A stretch of DNA of 5,367 nucleotides from Burkholderiales bacterium. GTDB taxonomy: Bacteria; Pseudomonadota; Gammaproteobacteria; Burkholderiales; Burkholderiaceae_C. Both the position numbers and the translations under genes were made by a program. The notes under the pieces were generated by a model that was not told the origin of the DNA, ran no database searches, and worked only from the letters and a program-made list of their open reading frames with translations. The stretch covers positions 1-5,367 of the forward strand of contig JAABPT010000154.1 in NCBI GenBank assembly GCA_011391855.1, given 5' to 3'. Shown one piece after another: positions 1-5,367 of this stretch (its first letter is position 1; each line of letters begins with the position of its first letter).

Positions 1-787
1 GCGGTTCGTCCCCCGCGCCCAAGGTCGTGAAACGCTGCTCGCGAAAGCGCGGGTTGCGCTCGAGGGCGATGCGCGAGGCGCGTCGCCATTGCGCCAGCCG
101 GAAGGGGCCGGTGCCCACCGGGTGCGCCATCGGGTCGTCGGCATGGGCCTCGACCACCTCGCGCGCCACTGCGCCGCAGATCCATTCGGCGAGTTGGTGC
201 ACGAAGCGCGGCGCGGGGTCGGCGAGCACGATCTCGAAGCGATGGCGGTCCAGCGCGCGCAGACCAGCCACCTCGGTGTCGTAGGGGAACGGCGACTTGT
301 CCTGGATCGCGCGCTGGCGCAGTTCCGAGAGACCCAGGATCTTGGCGTTCTCGAAGCGGTACAGGTGCTCGGTGCGGATCGCCGGGTCGTAGAAGCGCTT
401 GATCGTGTAGACATAGTCGGCCGCCACCAGCTCGCGCGGCCGGCCCTGGAAAGCCGGGTCGTCGGCGAAGAGAATGCCGCGCTGCAGCGTGACCACGAAG
501 CGCCGGAAATCGGCCGACACCTCGGGCAGACCCGCGGCCGTCAGCGGCACCAGCACGGCCGGCCGCGCCAGCGGGTCGTAGGCCAAGGGCGGCTCGAAGA
601 TGTGCGCGATGACGCGGATCGAGGACTGGTCGCCCACGCGCGGCGGGTCGAACCCGGTCTCGGCGAAATTGAAGGCCACGCGCAGCGTGCGCGAGGAAGC
701 GGCAGAACGGTTCGCAGGCACCTGCGCAGCCGCTTCACCGAGCAGCGCCCAGGCCGCAGTGCCAGCGAGCAGGGAACGCCGCTGCAA
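1..787 (-). CDS. Family 5 extracellular solute-binding protein (SBP-C), C-terminus off the left edge
   Basis: Periplasmic substrate-binding component of an OppA/DppA-type ABC importer; ligand unknown. The visible 262 residues are the N-terminal 40-45% of a roughly 600-residue protein, judged by the two paralogs upstream. The TTG start is well supported. An in-frame TGA lies five codons upstream (800-802), no ATG or GTG lies between them, and a GAGGG Shine-Dalgarno sits 6 nt before it. Residues 1-21 look like a signal peptide: Q-R-R-S-L-L-A-G, a short hydrophobic stretch, then an A-A-A cleavage region. The RR pair is twin-arginine-like, but Sec export is not excluded. There is no lipobox Cys. 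Family blocks seen: GFDPPRVGD (45-53), ELVAADYVYTIKR (119-131), SPFPYD (165-170) and HPVGTGPFRLAQW (from residue 222). It is the last visible gene of the three-gene minus-strand array, 35 nt after SBP-B, so probably co-transcribed. The reading frame is intact to the window edge. Whether the missing half is complete cannot be seen. Confidence 0.93.
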   Translation of the reverse strand, partial: MQRRSLLAGTAAWALLGEAAAQVPANRSAASSRTLRVAFNFAETGFDPPRVGDQSSIRVIAHIFEPPLAYDPLARPAVLVPLTAAGLPEVSADFRRFVVTLQRGILFADDPAFQGRPRELVAADYVYTIKRFYDPAIRTEHLYRFENAKILGLSELRQRAIQDKSPFPYDTEVAGLRALDRHRFEIVLADPAPRFVHQLAEWICGAVAREVVEAHADDPMAHPVGTGPFRLAQWRRASRIALERNPRFREQRFTTLGAGDEP

Positions 788-793
788 GGCTTG

Positions 794-798
794 CCCTC
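794..798 (-). promoter_or_regulatory. Shine-Dalgarno GAGGG deciding the TTG start of SBP-C
   Basis: On the minus strand the sequence reads TGAAGAGGGCAAGCC and then TTG. The purine-rich AAGAGGG complements the 16S rRNA 3' end, and its GAGGG core lies 6 nt before the TTG at 787. It is the clearest ribosome binding site in the window. Together with the in-frame TGA just upstream, it fixes the SBP-C start. Confidence 0.7.
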
Positions 799-799
799 T

Positions 800-826
800 T
801 CAGGTTCGCCGGCCCGGCGGGCTCAT
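800..826 (-). other. Eight-codon minicistron bridging the SBP-B stop and the SBP-C start
   Basis: The SBP-B stop is part of an ATGA overlap: an ATG (824-826) shares two bases with the TGA (823-825). This ATG opens a frame encoding M-S-P-P-G-R-R-T that stops at a TGA (800-802) overlapping the Shine-Dalgarno of SBP-C. The minicistron is in the same frame as SBP-C and ends 12 nt before its TTG. It could support translational coupling by termination and reinitiation, or be a relic of an older SBP-C start cut off by a nonsense change. It could also be chance. A 4-bp GC hairpin (812-822) lies inside it. Confidence 0.3.
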
Positions 827-2646
827 GCCGGGCTCGGCCCAGGCTCGATATCGACGAAGTGCCACCACTCGTTCCAGAACAGCGGCCGCCGCCAGCCCGC
901 CAGCCCGGGGTGCATCATGTCGGCCACCAGGCGGTGCGTGTGCAGCTTGTAGGGCATGTAGGCGACGGCGATCTTCTTGGCCTGCTCGAACAGCTGCAGC
1001 CGCTCGGGCCCGTCGGGCAGCACGGTCATGCGCTCGTGGATGGCGTCCAGCGCCGGCAGGCGAAAGCGCGAGATATTCTGGTTGCCCGCCTGCGGGCCGA
1101 AGTAGCGCGTGATCATGCCCTGGCCGTCGCCGCCGCTCGCGCTGGAGGCCAGGGCCCAGATCTGCAGCTTGCCGTTGCGGCCGGCCTTCAGGTTTTCCGG
1201 CCACTTCGCGGTCCGGAACTCGGCCCGGATGCCGATCGCGTCCAGGTCCTTCTTGCGCAACTCGTTGAGCTGGCGGCTCAGCTGGTCGGGCTGGGTTGCG
1301 AATTGCAGCACCAGCGGCTGGCCGTCGGGCCGCTCGCGCCAGCCGTCGCCGTCGCGGTCTGCATAGCCGTGCAGTTCCAGCAGCGCCTTCGCACGCGCCG
1401 GGCTGTATTCGCTCATCTCGCTCTTGAAGGCCGGGTCGTAGCCGCTCAGGTGCGGCAGCACCGGGCTTTGCGCCGGAATCGCCATGCTGCGGCGCACGAG
1501 GCGGATCTCGCGTTCGACGTCGGTGGCCAGGCCGATGGCGCGGCGCAGCGCCACCTGCTGCGGCGCCAGGCCGCCGACCACCGGGTCTTCCATGTTGAAG
1601 TAGGTGAAGGTCACGTCCGAGACCAGCGTGATGGCGCCGTGCACACCCTGCTTCGCCAAGTGCGGTGCCACCCGGCCACCGGGCATGGCGACTTCGATGA
1701 ATTCGGGCGGCAGGCGGTCGATATAGTCGTGCTGGCCGTTCAGGAACGACAGCCAGCGCGGCTGCGCCTCCTCGATGATGGAGATCTCGACGCGGTCCAG
1801 CAGCGGCAGCCGGCGGCCGCGCAGCCGCGCGGCGATGGCCTGGCCCTCGGCGTCGTCGGCGGCAGGGCTGCAGTCCCACAAACGTTCGCGGTAGGCCGGG
1901 TTGCGTTCCAGCACGATCAGCGAACTGCGCCGCCATTGCGCCAGCCGGAACGGCCCCGTGCCCACCGGATGCTCGGCGATCCTGTCGCCGTAGGCCTGCA
2001 CCACTTCGCGCGCGACGCCACCGAACAGGTCGCTCACCGCCATGCTCTCGATGAAGCGCGGCCGCGGCAGTTCGAAGTGCAGTTCGAAGCGGTAGCGGTC
2101 GAGCACACGCATGCCTTCGACCGGCGCGTCGTAGTCGAACGGCGTCTTGCGCTCCAGCGACTGCCGGCGCAGCGCGGCCAGGCCCGGCAGGCGCCAGTCC
2201 TCCACGCTGGCCCACAACGGGCTCTTCACCGCCGGATCGGCATAACGCTTGATGGCGAAGACGAAATCGGCCGCGGTCAGCTCGCGCCGCTCGCCCTTGA
2301 AGACCGGGTCGTCAGCGAAGAAGATGCCGGGCTGCACCTTGAAGGTCCAGCGGCGGAAATCGTCGCTCACTTCGGGCATGCCGTCGGCCGTGAGTGGCAC
2401 CACCTTCGCCGGCCGCGTCAGGTGGTCGTAGCCGTACAAGGCCTCGAAGATGTGCGCGGTGACGGTGCGCGAATAGGTGTCGCTGATCTGCGCCGGGTCG
2501 AAGCCGCTCTCGGCCACCGGGAAGGCGTAGCGCAGCACACGTTGGCTGGTGGCAGCCGCGCGCGCCGGGCCCGGGAATGCCAGGGGGGCGGCGAGGCCGG
2601 CACCGAGACCGGCGCCGAGGGCCAGTGCCTGGCGCCGCCGCATCAT
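823..2646 (-). CDS. Family 5 extracellular solute-binding protein (SBP-B)
   Basis: Periplasmic binding protein of an OppA/DppA-type ABC importer, 607 residues from the chosen ATG, somewhat longer than classical OppA (about 540). The first ~30 residues are a signal peptide: M-M-R-R-R-Q, an Ala/Gly/Leu-rich core, then A-R-A before A-A. The RRR gives it a twin-arginine look, and no lipobox Cys is present. Family blocks: ELTAADFVFAIKR, HPVGTGPFRLAQW (from 226), LLDRVEISIIEEAQPRW (282-298), YFNMEDPVVGG, SGYDPAFKSEMSEY, and an acidic DxDxDG loop at D430/D432/D434. I chose the start so that the signal peptide is N-terminal. The second ATG (2643) is equally possible. An in-frame ATG at 2712, only 4 nt after the SBP-A stop, would add 22 residues, which a long twin-arginine n-region could tolerate. 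None of these starts has a convincing Shine-Dalgarno. It lies between SBP-A and SBP-C in the same direction and resembles SBP-A along its whole length, with about half of positions identical by eye. The ligand is not predictable. Confidence 0.94.
   Translation of the reverse strand: MMRRRQALALGAGLGAGLAAPLAFPGPARAAATSQRVLRYAFPVAESGFDPAQISDTYSRTVTAHIFEALYGYDHLTRPAKVVPLTADGMPEVSDDFRRWTFKVQPGIFFADDPVFKGERRELTAADFVFAIKRYADPAVKSPLWASVEDWRLPGLAALRRQSLERKTPFDYDAPVEGMRVLDRYRFELHFELPRPRFIESMAVSDLFGGVAREVVQAYGDRIAEHPVGTGPFRLAQWRRSSLIVLERNPAYRERLWDCSPAADDAEGQAIAARLRGRRLPLLDRVEISIIEEAQPRWLSFLNGQHDYIDRLPPEFIEVAMPGGRVAPHLAKQGVHGAITLVSDVTFTYFNMEDPVVGGLAPQQVALRRAIGLATDVEREIRLVRRSMAIPAQSPVLPHLSGYDPAFKSEMSEYSPARAKALLELHGYADRDGDGWRERPDGQPLVLQFATQPDQLSRQLNELRKKDLDAIGIRAEFRTAKWPENLKAGRNGKLQIWALASSASGGDGQGMITRYFGPQAGNQNISRFRLPALDAIHERMTVLPDGPERLQLFEQAKKIAVAYMPYKLHTHRLVADMMHPGLAGWRRPLFWNEWWHFVDIEPGPSPA
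1321..1369. repeat. Near-identical coding block shared with SBP-A (copy in SBP-B)
   Basis: This 49-bp block matches 3215-3263 at 47 of 49 positions (counted by eye). It encodes the acidic DRDGDGW loop and the following R-E-x-P-D-G. The two copies lie in the same direction at equivalent positions of the paralogs. They result from gene duplication, preserved by protein-level constraint or by gene conversion, and are not a mobile repeat. Confidence 0.7.
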
Positions 2647-2716
2647 GGCCAGGCCGCGCCCAGGACCCCCATCGTCAGCTGGCTGCGCCCGGGCCGCACG
2701 CGACAGACCCATGGGC

Positions 2717-4522
2717 TCAATGCGCCGGCGCCACCGGATCGACGTCCAGGTAGCGCCAGTATTCGCGGATGAAGGGGTGCGGCACGTAGCCGTGCACGCG
2801 CGGGTGCGAGACCCACAGCCCGATCACATGGCCGGTGGCCTTGATCGGCATATAGGCCACCGACAGCTTGAGCGCCTGCTGGATGAGCGCGTCGCGCTCG
2901 GGGCCGTCGGGCAGCTTTCGCTGCTGCTCGTACAGCGCGTTGAAGGCCGGCAGGTCGAAGCGGGCGTGGTTGGACTGGCCCTTGTTCGGGCCGTACAGCA
3001 CGTCGAGGAAATAGCCACCGTCGGGCAGCGCGCCGCTCCAGCCCGTGCCCCACATCTGCAGTTTCCCGGCGCGGCTGGCCTTGATATTTTCCTGCCAGGT
3101 GGCGCTGCGGAAATTGACGCGCACGCCGACGTCCTTGAAGCTGGCCTGCCAGACCTCGTTGAGCGCACGCGACAGCTGCGAGGCCTCGGTGGTGAACTCC
3201 AGCACCAGCGGGCTGCCGTCGGGCTGCTCGCGCCAGCCGTCGCCGTCGCGGTCCGCATAGCCGAAAAGCTCCAGCAGCGCGCGGGCGCGCGGCGGGTTGT
3301 ATTCGCTCATCTCGGTCTTCAGCTTCGGGTCGTACCCGCTCACCAAAGGCGGCAGCACCGACTGCGACGGCATGAGTTGCCCCTTGCGCACCAGCGCGTT
3401 CTCGCGCGGCGCGTTGTAGGCCAGGGCCAGCGCGCGGCGCAGCGCCACCTGGTGCGGCTGGTAGCCGCCGAGCACAGGGTCCTCCATGCCGAAGTAGGTG
3501 TAGTAGGTGAGCGGCTGCGCGGCGCGGTGCAGCACGATGCCCTGCTTGGCCAGGTTGGGCGCGATGCGGCCGCCGGGGGCCACCTGCGCGTTGAAGTCGG
3601 CCGGCACGGCGACGAGGTCGATCTCGCCATTCAGGAAGGCCAGCCAGCGCGGCTGCGACTCCTCGATGATGGAGATTTCCACCCGGTCCAGCATCGGCAT
3701 CGGGCGGCCGCGGAAGCGCTCGGCGATGGCCGCGCCCTGGGCGTCACCGGGGGACGGTTGCTCGTCGTAGACGCCGTCGTGCAGCGCATTGCGCTCGAGC
3801 ACGATGCGCGAGCGGCGCTTCCAGTCGGCCAGGCGGTACGGGCCCGTGCCCACCGGGTGCTCCATCGCTCGCGCCGGGTTGCCCTCGACGACCTCGCGCG
3901 CCACCGCCCCGGCCAGCGCCGGCGTGGCCAGCACGTAGGGCAGGCGCGGCGCCGGGCGCGCGGTGCGGATCTCGAAGGTATAGCGGTCGACGACGCGCAG
4001 GCCCTCGACCTCCTGGTCGTAAGGGAAAGGCGACTGGGTTTCGATGGCCTTGGTGCGCAGTTCCGACAAACCGATCAGACCGGCGTTCTGATAGTGGAAC
4101 AGCGTGGGGCTGCGCGTGGCCGGGTCGTAATAGCGCTTGATCGAATACACGTAGTCGGCTGCGGTGAGCTCGCGCGGCTGGCCCTTGAACGCCGGGTCGT
4201 CGGGGAAGCGGATGCCACGCCGCAGGCGGATCACGAAATGCGTGTGATCGGCGTTGACCTCGGGCAGCGCCTCGGCGGTGCGCGGTTTCAGCTTCATCGG
4301 CCGGGCCAGGAAGTCGTAGGTCAGCGGCGCATCGAAGAGGCTGCCCACCAGCGCCGCCGAGGTGACGTCGCTCACCTGCGCCGGGTCGAAGCCGTTCTCG
4401 CTGCCGGCCAGGGCGAGCTTGAAGATGCGGGCGCCGGGCGCAGGTTGGGCAGCGCTCGCGGGCAGCCACCCGGTCAGCGCGGTGAACAGGGCCAGGGCGG
4501 CGAGGGCGGGACGCGGGGGCAT
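2717..4522 (-). CDS. Family 5 extracellular solute-binding protein (SBP-A), first gene of the array
   Basis: Periplasmic substrate-binding protein of an OppA/DppA-type ABC importer, 601 residues. Residues 1-24 form a Sec-type signal peptide (M-P-P-R, hydrophobic A/L/F core, then L-P-A-S-A before A-Q). It has no twin arginine, unlike its two paralogs, and no lipobox Cys. Visible family blocks: NGFDPAQVSD (43-52), ELTAADYVYSIKRYYDP (118-134), HPVGTGPYRLADW (from 222), MLDRVEISIIEESQPRW (277-293), YFGMEDPVLGG, SGYDPKLKTEMSEY, and an acidic DRDGDGW loop at D424/D426/D428. The ATG at 4522 is preferred over the in-frame TTG at 4573 because it places the signal peptide at the N-terminus. The TTG would also lie only about 10 nt after a -10-like element. 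No strong Shine-Dalgarno precedes the ATG. It is the promoter-proximal gene of the minus-strand array and faces away from the permease gene across a 257-bp gap. The general function is confident; the substrate is unknown. Confidence 0.95.
   Translation of the reverse strand: MPPRPALAALALFTALTGWLPASAAQPAPGARIFKLALAGSENGFDPAQVSDVTSAALVGSLFDAPLTYDFLARPMKLKPRTAEALPEVNADHTHFVIRLRRGIRFPDDPAFKGQPRELTAADYVYSIKRYYDPATRSPTLFHYQNAGLIGLSELRTKAIETQSPFPYDQEVEGLRVVDRYTFEIRTARPAPRLPYVLATPALAGAVAREVVEGNPARAMEHPVGTGPYRLADWKRRSRIVLERNALHDGVYDEQPSPGDAQGAAIAERFRGRPMPMLDRVEISIIEESQPRWLAFLNGEIDLVAVPADFNAQVAPGGRIAPNLAKQGIVLHRAAQPLTYYTYFGMEDPVLGGYQPHQVALRRALALAYNAPRENALVRKGQLMPSQSVLPPLVSGYDPKLKTEMSEYNPPRARALLELFGYADRDGDGWREQPDGSPLVLEFTTEASQLSRALNEVWQASFKDVGVRVNFRSATWQENIKASRAGKLQMWGTGWSGALPDGGYFLDVLYGPNKGQSNHARFDLPAFNALYEQQRKLPDGPERDALIQQALKLSVAYMPIKATGHVIGLWVSHPRVHGYVPHPFIREYWRYLDVDPVAPAH
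3215..3263. repeat. Near-identical coding block shared with SBP-B (copy in SBP-A)
   Basis: Partner of the block at 1321-1369, with two differences over 49 bp. Here it encodes residues around D424-G436 of SBP-A. A second similar block (3632-3699 against 1741-1808, 61 of 68 matches by eye) encodes the DRVEISIIEE-x-QPRW region. The spacing between the two blocks differs by only one codon between the paralogs. Confidence 0.7.
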
Positions 4523-4582
4523 TTGAGGCGAGTGCAAAAGGCAAATGAGCCGATGGGACGCGACGGGAAGCAACCGGCAGCG

Positions 4583-4588
4583 AGTCTA
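4583..4588 (-). promoter_or_regulatory. Candidate -10 element (TAGACT) for the SBP array
   Basis: Read on the minus strand, CCTAGACTCG contains TAGACT, four of six matches to the sigma-70 -10 consensus TATAAT. It ends 60 nt before the SBP-A ATG at 4522, which would leave a leader of about 50 nt. No TTGACA-like hexamer is found at 16-18 nt spacing, so an activator or a weak promoter would have to be assumed. A very similar element is present on the opposite strand at 4700-4705. Confidence 0.35.
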
Positions 4589-4662
4589 GGCCAGCGTCGG
4601 CACGCGCCTGGCTGGTGATGCCCCGCACTCCGGTGGGGTTCTGCCCAGCCCCCGCCGCGCGA

Positions 4663-4675
4663 CGGGAAACTCCCG
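4663..4675. repeat. Small perfect inverted repeat in the divergent intergenic region
   Basis: CGGGA and TCCCG flank a 3-nt centre (aac). The repeat lies 24 nt upstream of the plus-strand -10-like element, a plausible place for an operator half-site pair. The arms are only 5 bp, so chance occurrence in GC-rich DNA is quite possible. Confidence 0.25.
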
Positions 4676-4699
4676 GCGGCCAGGTGCGGGTCGCGCCCC

Positions 4700-4705
4700 T
4701 ACACT
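4700..4705 (+). promoter_or_regulatory. Candidate -10 element (TACACT) for the permease operon
   Basis: CCCTACACTCGC contains TACACT, four of six matches to TATAAT, and ends 74 nt before the permease ATG at 4780. The surrounding CTA-C-ACTCGC matches CTA-G-ACTCGC on the minus strand at 4583-4588, so both arms would use the same kind of -10. No good -35 hexamer is visible upstream: the stretch at the expected position is GC-rich and does not resemble TTGACA. Confidence 0.35.
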
Positions 4706-4779
4706 CGCGCATCCCGTTTTCGGAGGGCCCGCCACGAGCGGCGCGCGCCCGGTCCTGGCTCACCCACGATGCGACACGA

Positions 4780-5367
4780 ATGGCCGCCTACCTGATACGC
4801 CGCCTCTGGCAGATGATTCCCACACTGGCCGGCGTGGTGCTGCTGGTGTTCTTCCTGTTCAAATATTTCGGTGGCGACCCCGCCGAGGTGCTGGGTGGCC
4901 TGAATGCCAGCACCGAGCAGATCGCCGCCATCCGCCAGCAGCTGGGTCTGGACGAGCCCGTGCTTTACCAGCTGTGGGTCTTCGTCAAGCAGATCGTCAC
5001 TTTCGACTGGGGCAAGAGCTGGGCCACCAACGAAGCGGTGAGCAACCTCTTCGCCACCCGGCTGCCAGCCACGCTGACGGTGATGGTGCCCATTCTGGTG
5101 CTGGACGTGCTGCTGGCGCTGCCGATCGCGATGTGGGTGGCCTACCGCCGCGGCAGCCTGACCGACCGCACCATCATGGTGGTGACGACGGTGGCGCTGT
5201 CGATCAGCTTCCTGGTCTATGTGATCGTGGGCCAGTATGTCTTCGGCTTCCAGCTCGGCTGGTTTCCGGTGCAGGGCTGGAGCGACAGCGTGTGGAAGAA
5301 CCTGGTGACCTATGCGCCGCTGCCGGTGCTGCTGGCGGTGGCCGTGGGCCTGGCGCCGCAGACGCGG
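4780..5367 (+). CDS. DppB/OppB-type ABC transporter permease, N-terminal part; runs off the right edge
   Basis: Inner-membrane permease subunit of a peptide-type (family 5) ABC importer. The 196 visible residues are an open frame without a stop; members of this family are usually about 300-340 residues. The N-terminus A-Y-L-I-R-R-L-W-Q-M-I-P-T-L-A-G-V is a typical DppB-like start leading into TM1 (about 13-30). Next come the GDPAEVLGG segment (32-40), the QQLGLDEPVLYQ block (53-64), FDWGKSW (75-81) and TRLPATLTV (93-101). TM2 lies at about 98-121, TM3 at about 132-155, then LGWFPVQGW (159-167) and the beginning of TM4 (about 178-193). The cytoplasmic EAA loop that docks the ATPase would lie beyond the window. 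The start is chosen by family resemblance; no clear Shine-Dalgarno precedes it. It diverges from the three binding-protein genes and is probably the first gene of an operon with a second permease and ATPase(s), which is inferred from family precedent. Confidence 0.93.
   Translation, partial: MAAYLIRRLWQMIPTLAGVVLLVFFLFKYFGGDPAEVLGGLNASTEQIAAIRQQLGLDEPVLYQLWVFVKQIVTFDWGKSWATNEAVSNLFATRLPATLTVMVPILVLDVLLALPIAMWVAYRRGSLTDRTIMVVTTVALSISFLVYVIVGQYVFGFQLGWFPVQGWSDSVWKNLVTYAPLPVLLAVAVGLAPQTR

Larger units (their letters stand above)
4523..4779. promoter_or_regulatory. Divergent intergenic region between SBP-A and the permease gene
   Basis: This 257-bp stretch is the only sizeable non-coding DNA in the window and must hold the control signals for both arms if they start here. 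Visible features are a -10-like TAGACT on the minus strand (4583-4588), a -10-like TACACT on the plus strand (4700-4705), a small perfect inverted repeat CGGGA-aac-TCCCG (4663-4675), and an imperfect GC-rich inverted repeat beginning CCCCGCAC and ending GGGG (4621-4638). A GGAGGG at 4722-4727 resembles a Shine-Dalgarno, but no start codon follows at a useful distance. I see no recognisable operator of a named regulator, no riboswitch and no tRNA. Confidence 0.6.

Noticed and set aside
812..822. GCCC-GCC-GGGC hairpin between SBP-B and SBP-C as a terminator or attenuator
   Set aside because: The stem is only 4 bp and no T-tract follows. The downstream gene has its own ribosome binding site, so read-through is more likely.
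800..2215. Minus-strand open frame in another phase over SBP-B, and a similar one at 3744-4763
   Set aside because: They overlap the real genes in the same strand with Arg/Ala/Pro-rich translations and no recognisable domain. Stop scarcity in GC-rich DNA explains them.
2720..2730. Perfect palindrome GCGCCGGCGC at the 3' end of SBP-A, considered as a terminator
   Set aside because: It is only 10 bp with no loop and no T-run. It lies inside the last codons of SBP-A, and the next gene follows closely in the same direction.
859..2772. Long plus-strand open frame of 637 codons opposite SBP-B
   Set aside because: It is the antisense of a well-supported binding-protein gene. Its product is rich in Arg, Ala, Val, Gln and His with no domain or signal, as expected from the antisense of GC-biased codons.
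4522..4573. TTG at 4573 as the start of SBP-A (17 extra residues)
   Set aside because: It would put the signal peptide behind an unrelated stretch, has no Shine-Dalgarno, and lies about 10 nt from the likely -10 element.
2549..4618. Long plus-strand open frame of 689 codons opposite SBP-A
   Set aside because: Same explanation: low-complexity R/A/V/Q/H/G composition, no ribosome binding site, and it lies wholly antisense to SBP-A and the SBP-B N-terminus.
1..5367. Search for tRNA, rRNA, CRISPR repeats, insertion-sequence ends, transposase or toxin-antitoxin genes
   Set aside because: None seen. The window is fully accounted for by four transport genes and one intergenic region.

Overview
This is a GC-rich window (about two-thirds G+C, codons strongly ending in G or C) whose codon choice and -10-like elements fit a betaproteobacterium of the order Burkholderiales. 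That placement is inference from style, not from a marker gene. Nothing in the window points to a mobile element, CRISPR array, RNA gene or toxin-like system. It reads as an ordinary chromosomal transport locus with an unusual degree of paralogy.

Layout. From the left edge to about 4522, the minus strand carries three tandem, same-direction genes for family 5 (OppA/DppA-type, SBP_bac_5) extracellular solute-binding proteins. In transcription order they are SBP-A (2717-4522), SBP-B (823-2646, start uncertain) and SBP-C (787 running off the left edge, so its C-terminal half is missing). The three are clearly paralogous. They share a GFDPxxxxD motif near the mature N-terminus, the E-L-x-A-A-D-[YF]-V-[YF] block and the HPVGTGP[YF]RLAxW block. 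SBP-A and SBP-B also share DRVEISIIEE-x-QPRW and an acidic DRDGDG loop. None has a lipobox cysteine, so soluble periplasmic proteins of a Gram-negative are expected. A 257-bp non-coding region (4523-4779) separates this array from a divergent plus-strand gene that begins at 4780 and runs off the right edge. That gene encodes the N-terminal 196 residues of a DppB/OppB-type inner-membrane permease.

How the genes work together. The permease is presumably the first gene of a rightward operon that continues outside the window. By family precedent this would hold a second permease and one or two ATPases. The three binding proteins would capture ligands in the periplasm and hand them to it. The substrate (oligopeptide, dipeptide, or another family 5 ligand) cannot be read from the sequence. 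The divergent layout implies that both arms are controlled from the intergenic region, where each strand has a similar -10-like element (CTA[C/G]ACTCGC).

Points of interest: triplication of the binding-protein gene with locally near-identical DNA blocks, a TTG start for SBP-C with a good Shine-Dalgarno placed just after an 8-codon minicistron that overlaps the SBP-B stop, twin-arginine-like signal peptides on SBP-B and SBP-C but not on SBP-A, and an ambiguous SBP-B start. No previously undescribed system is evident.
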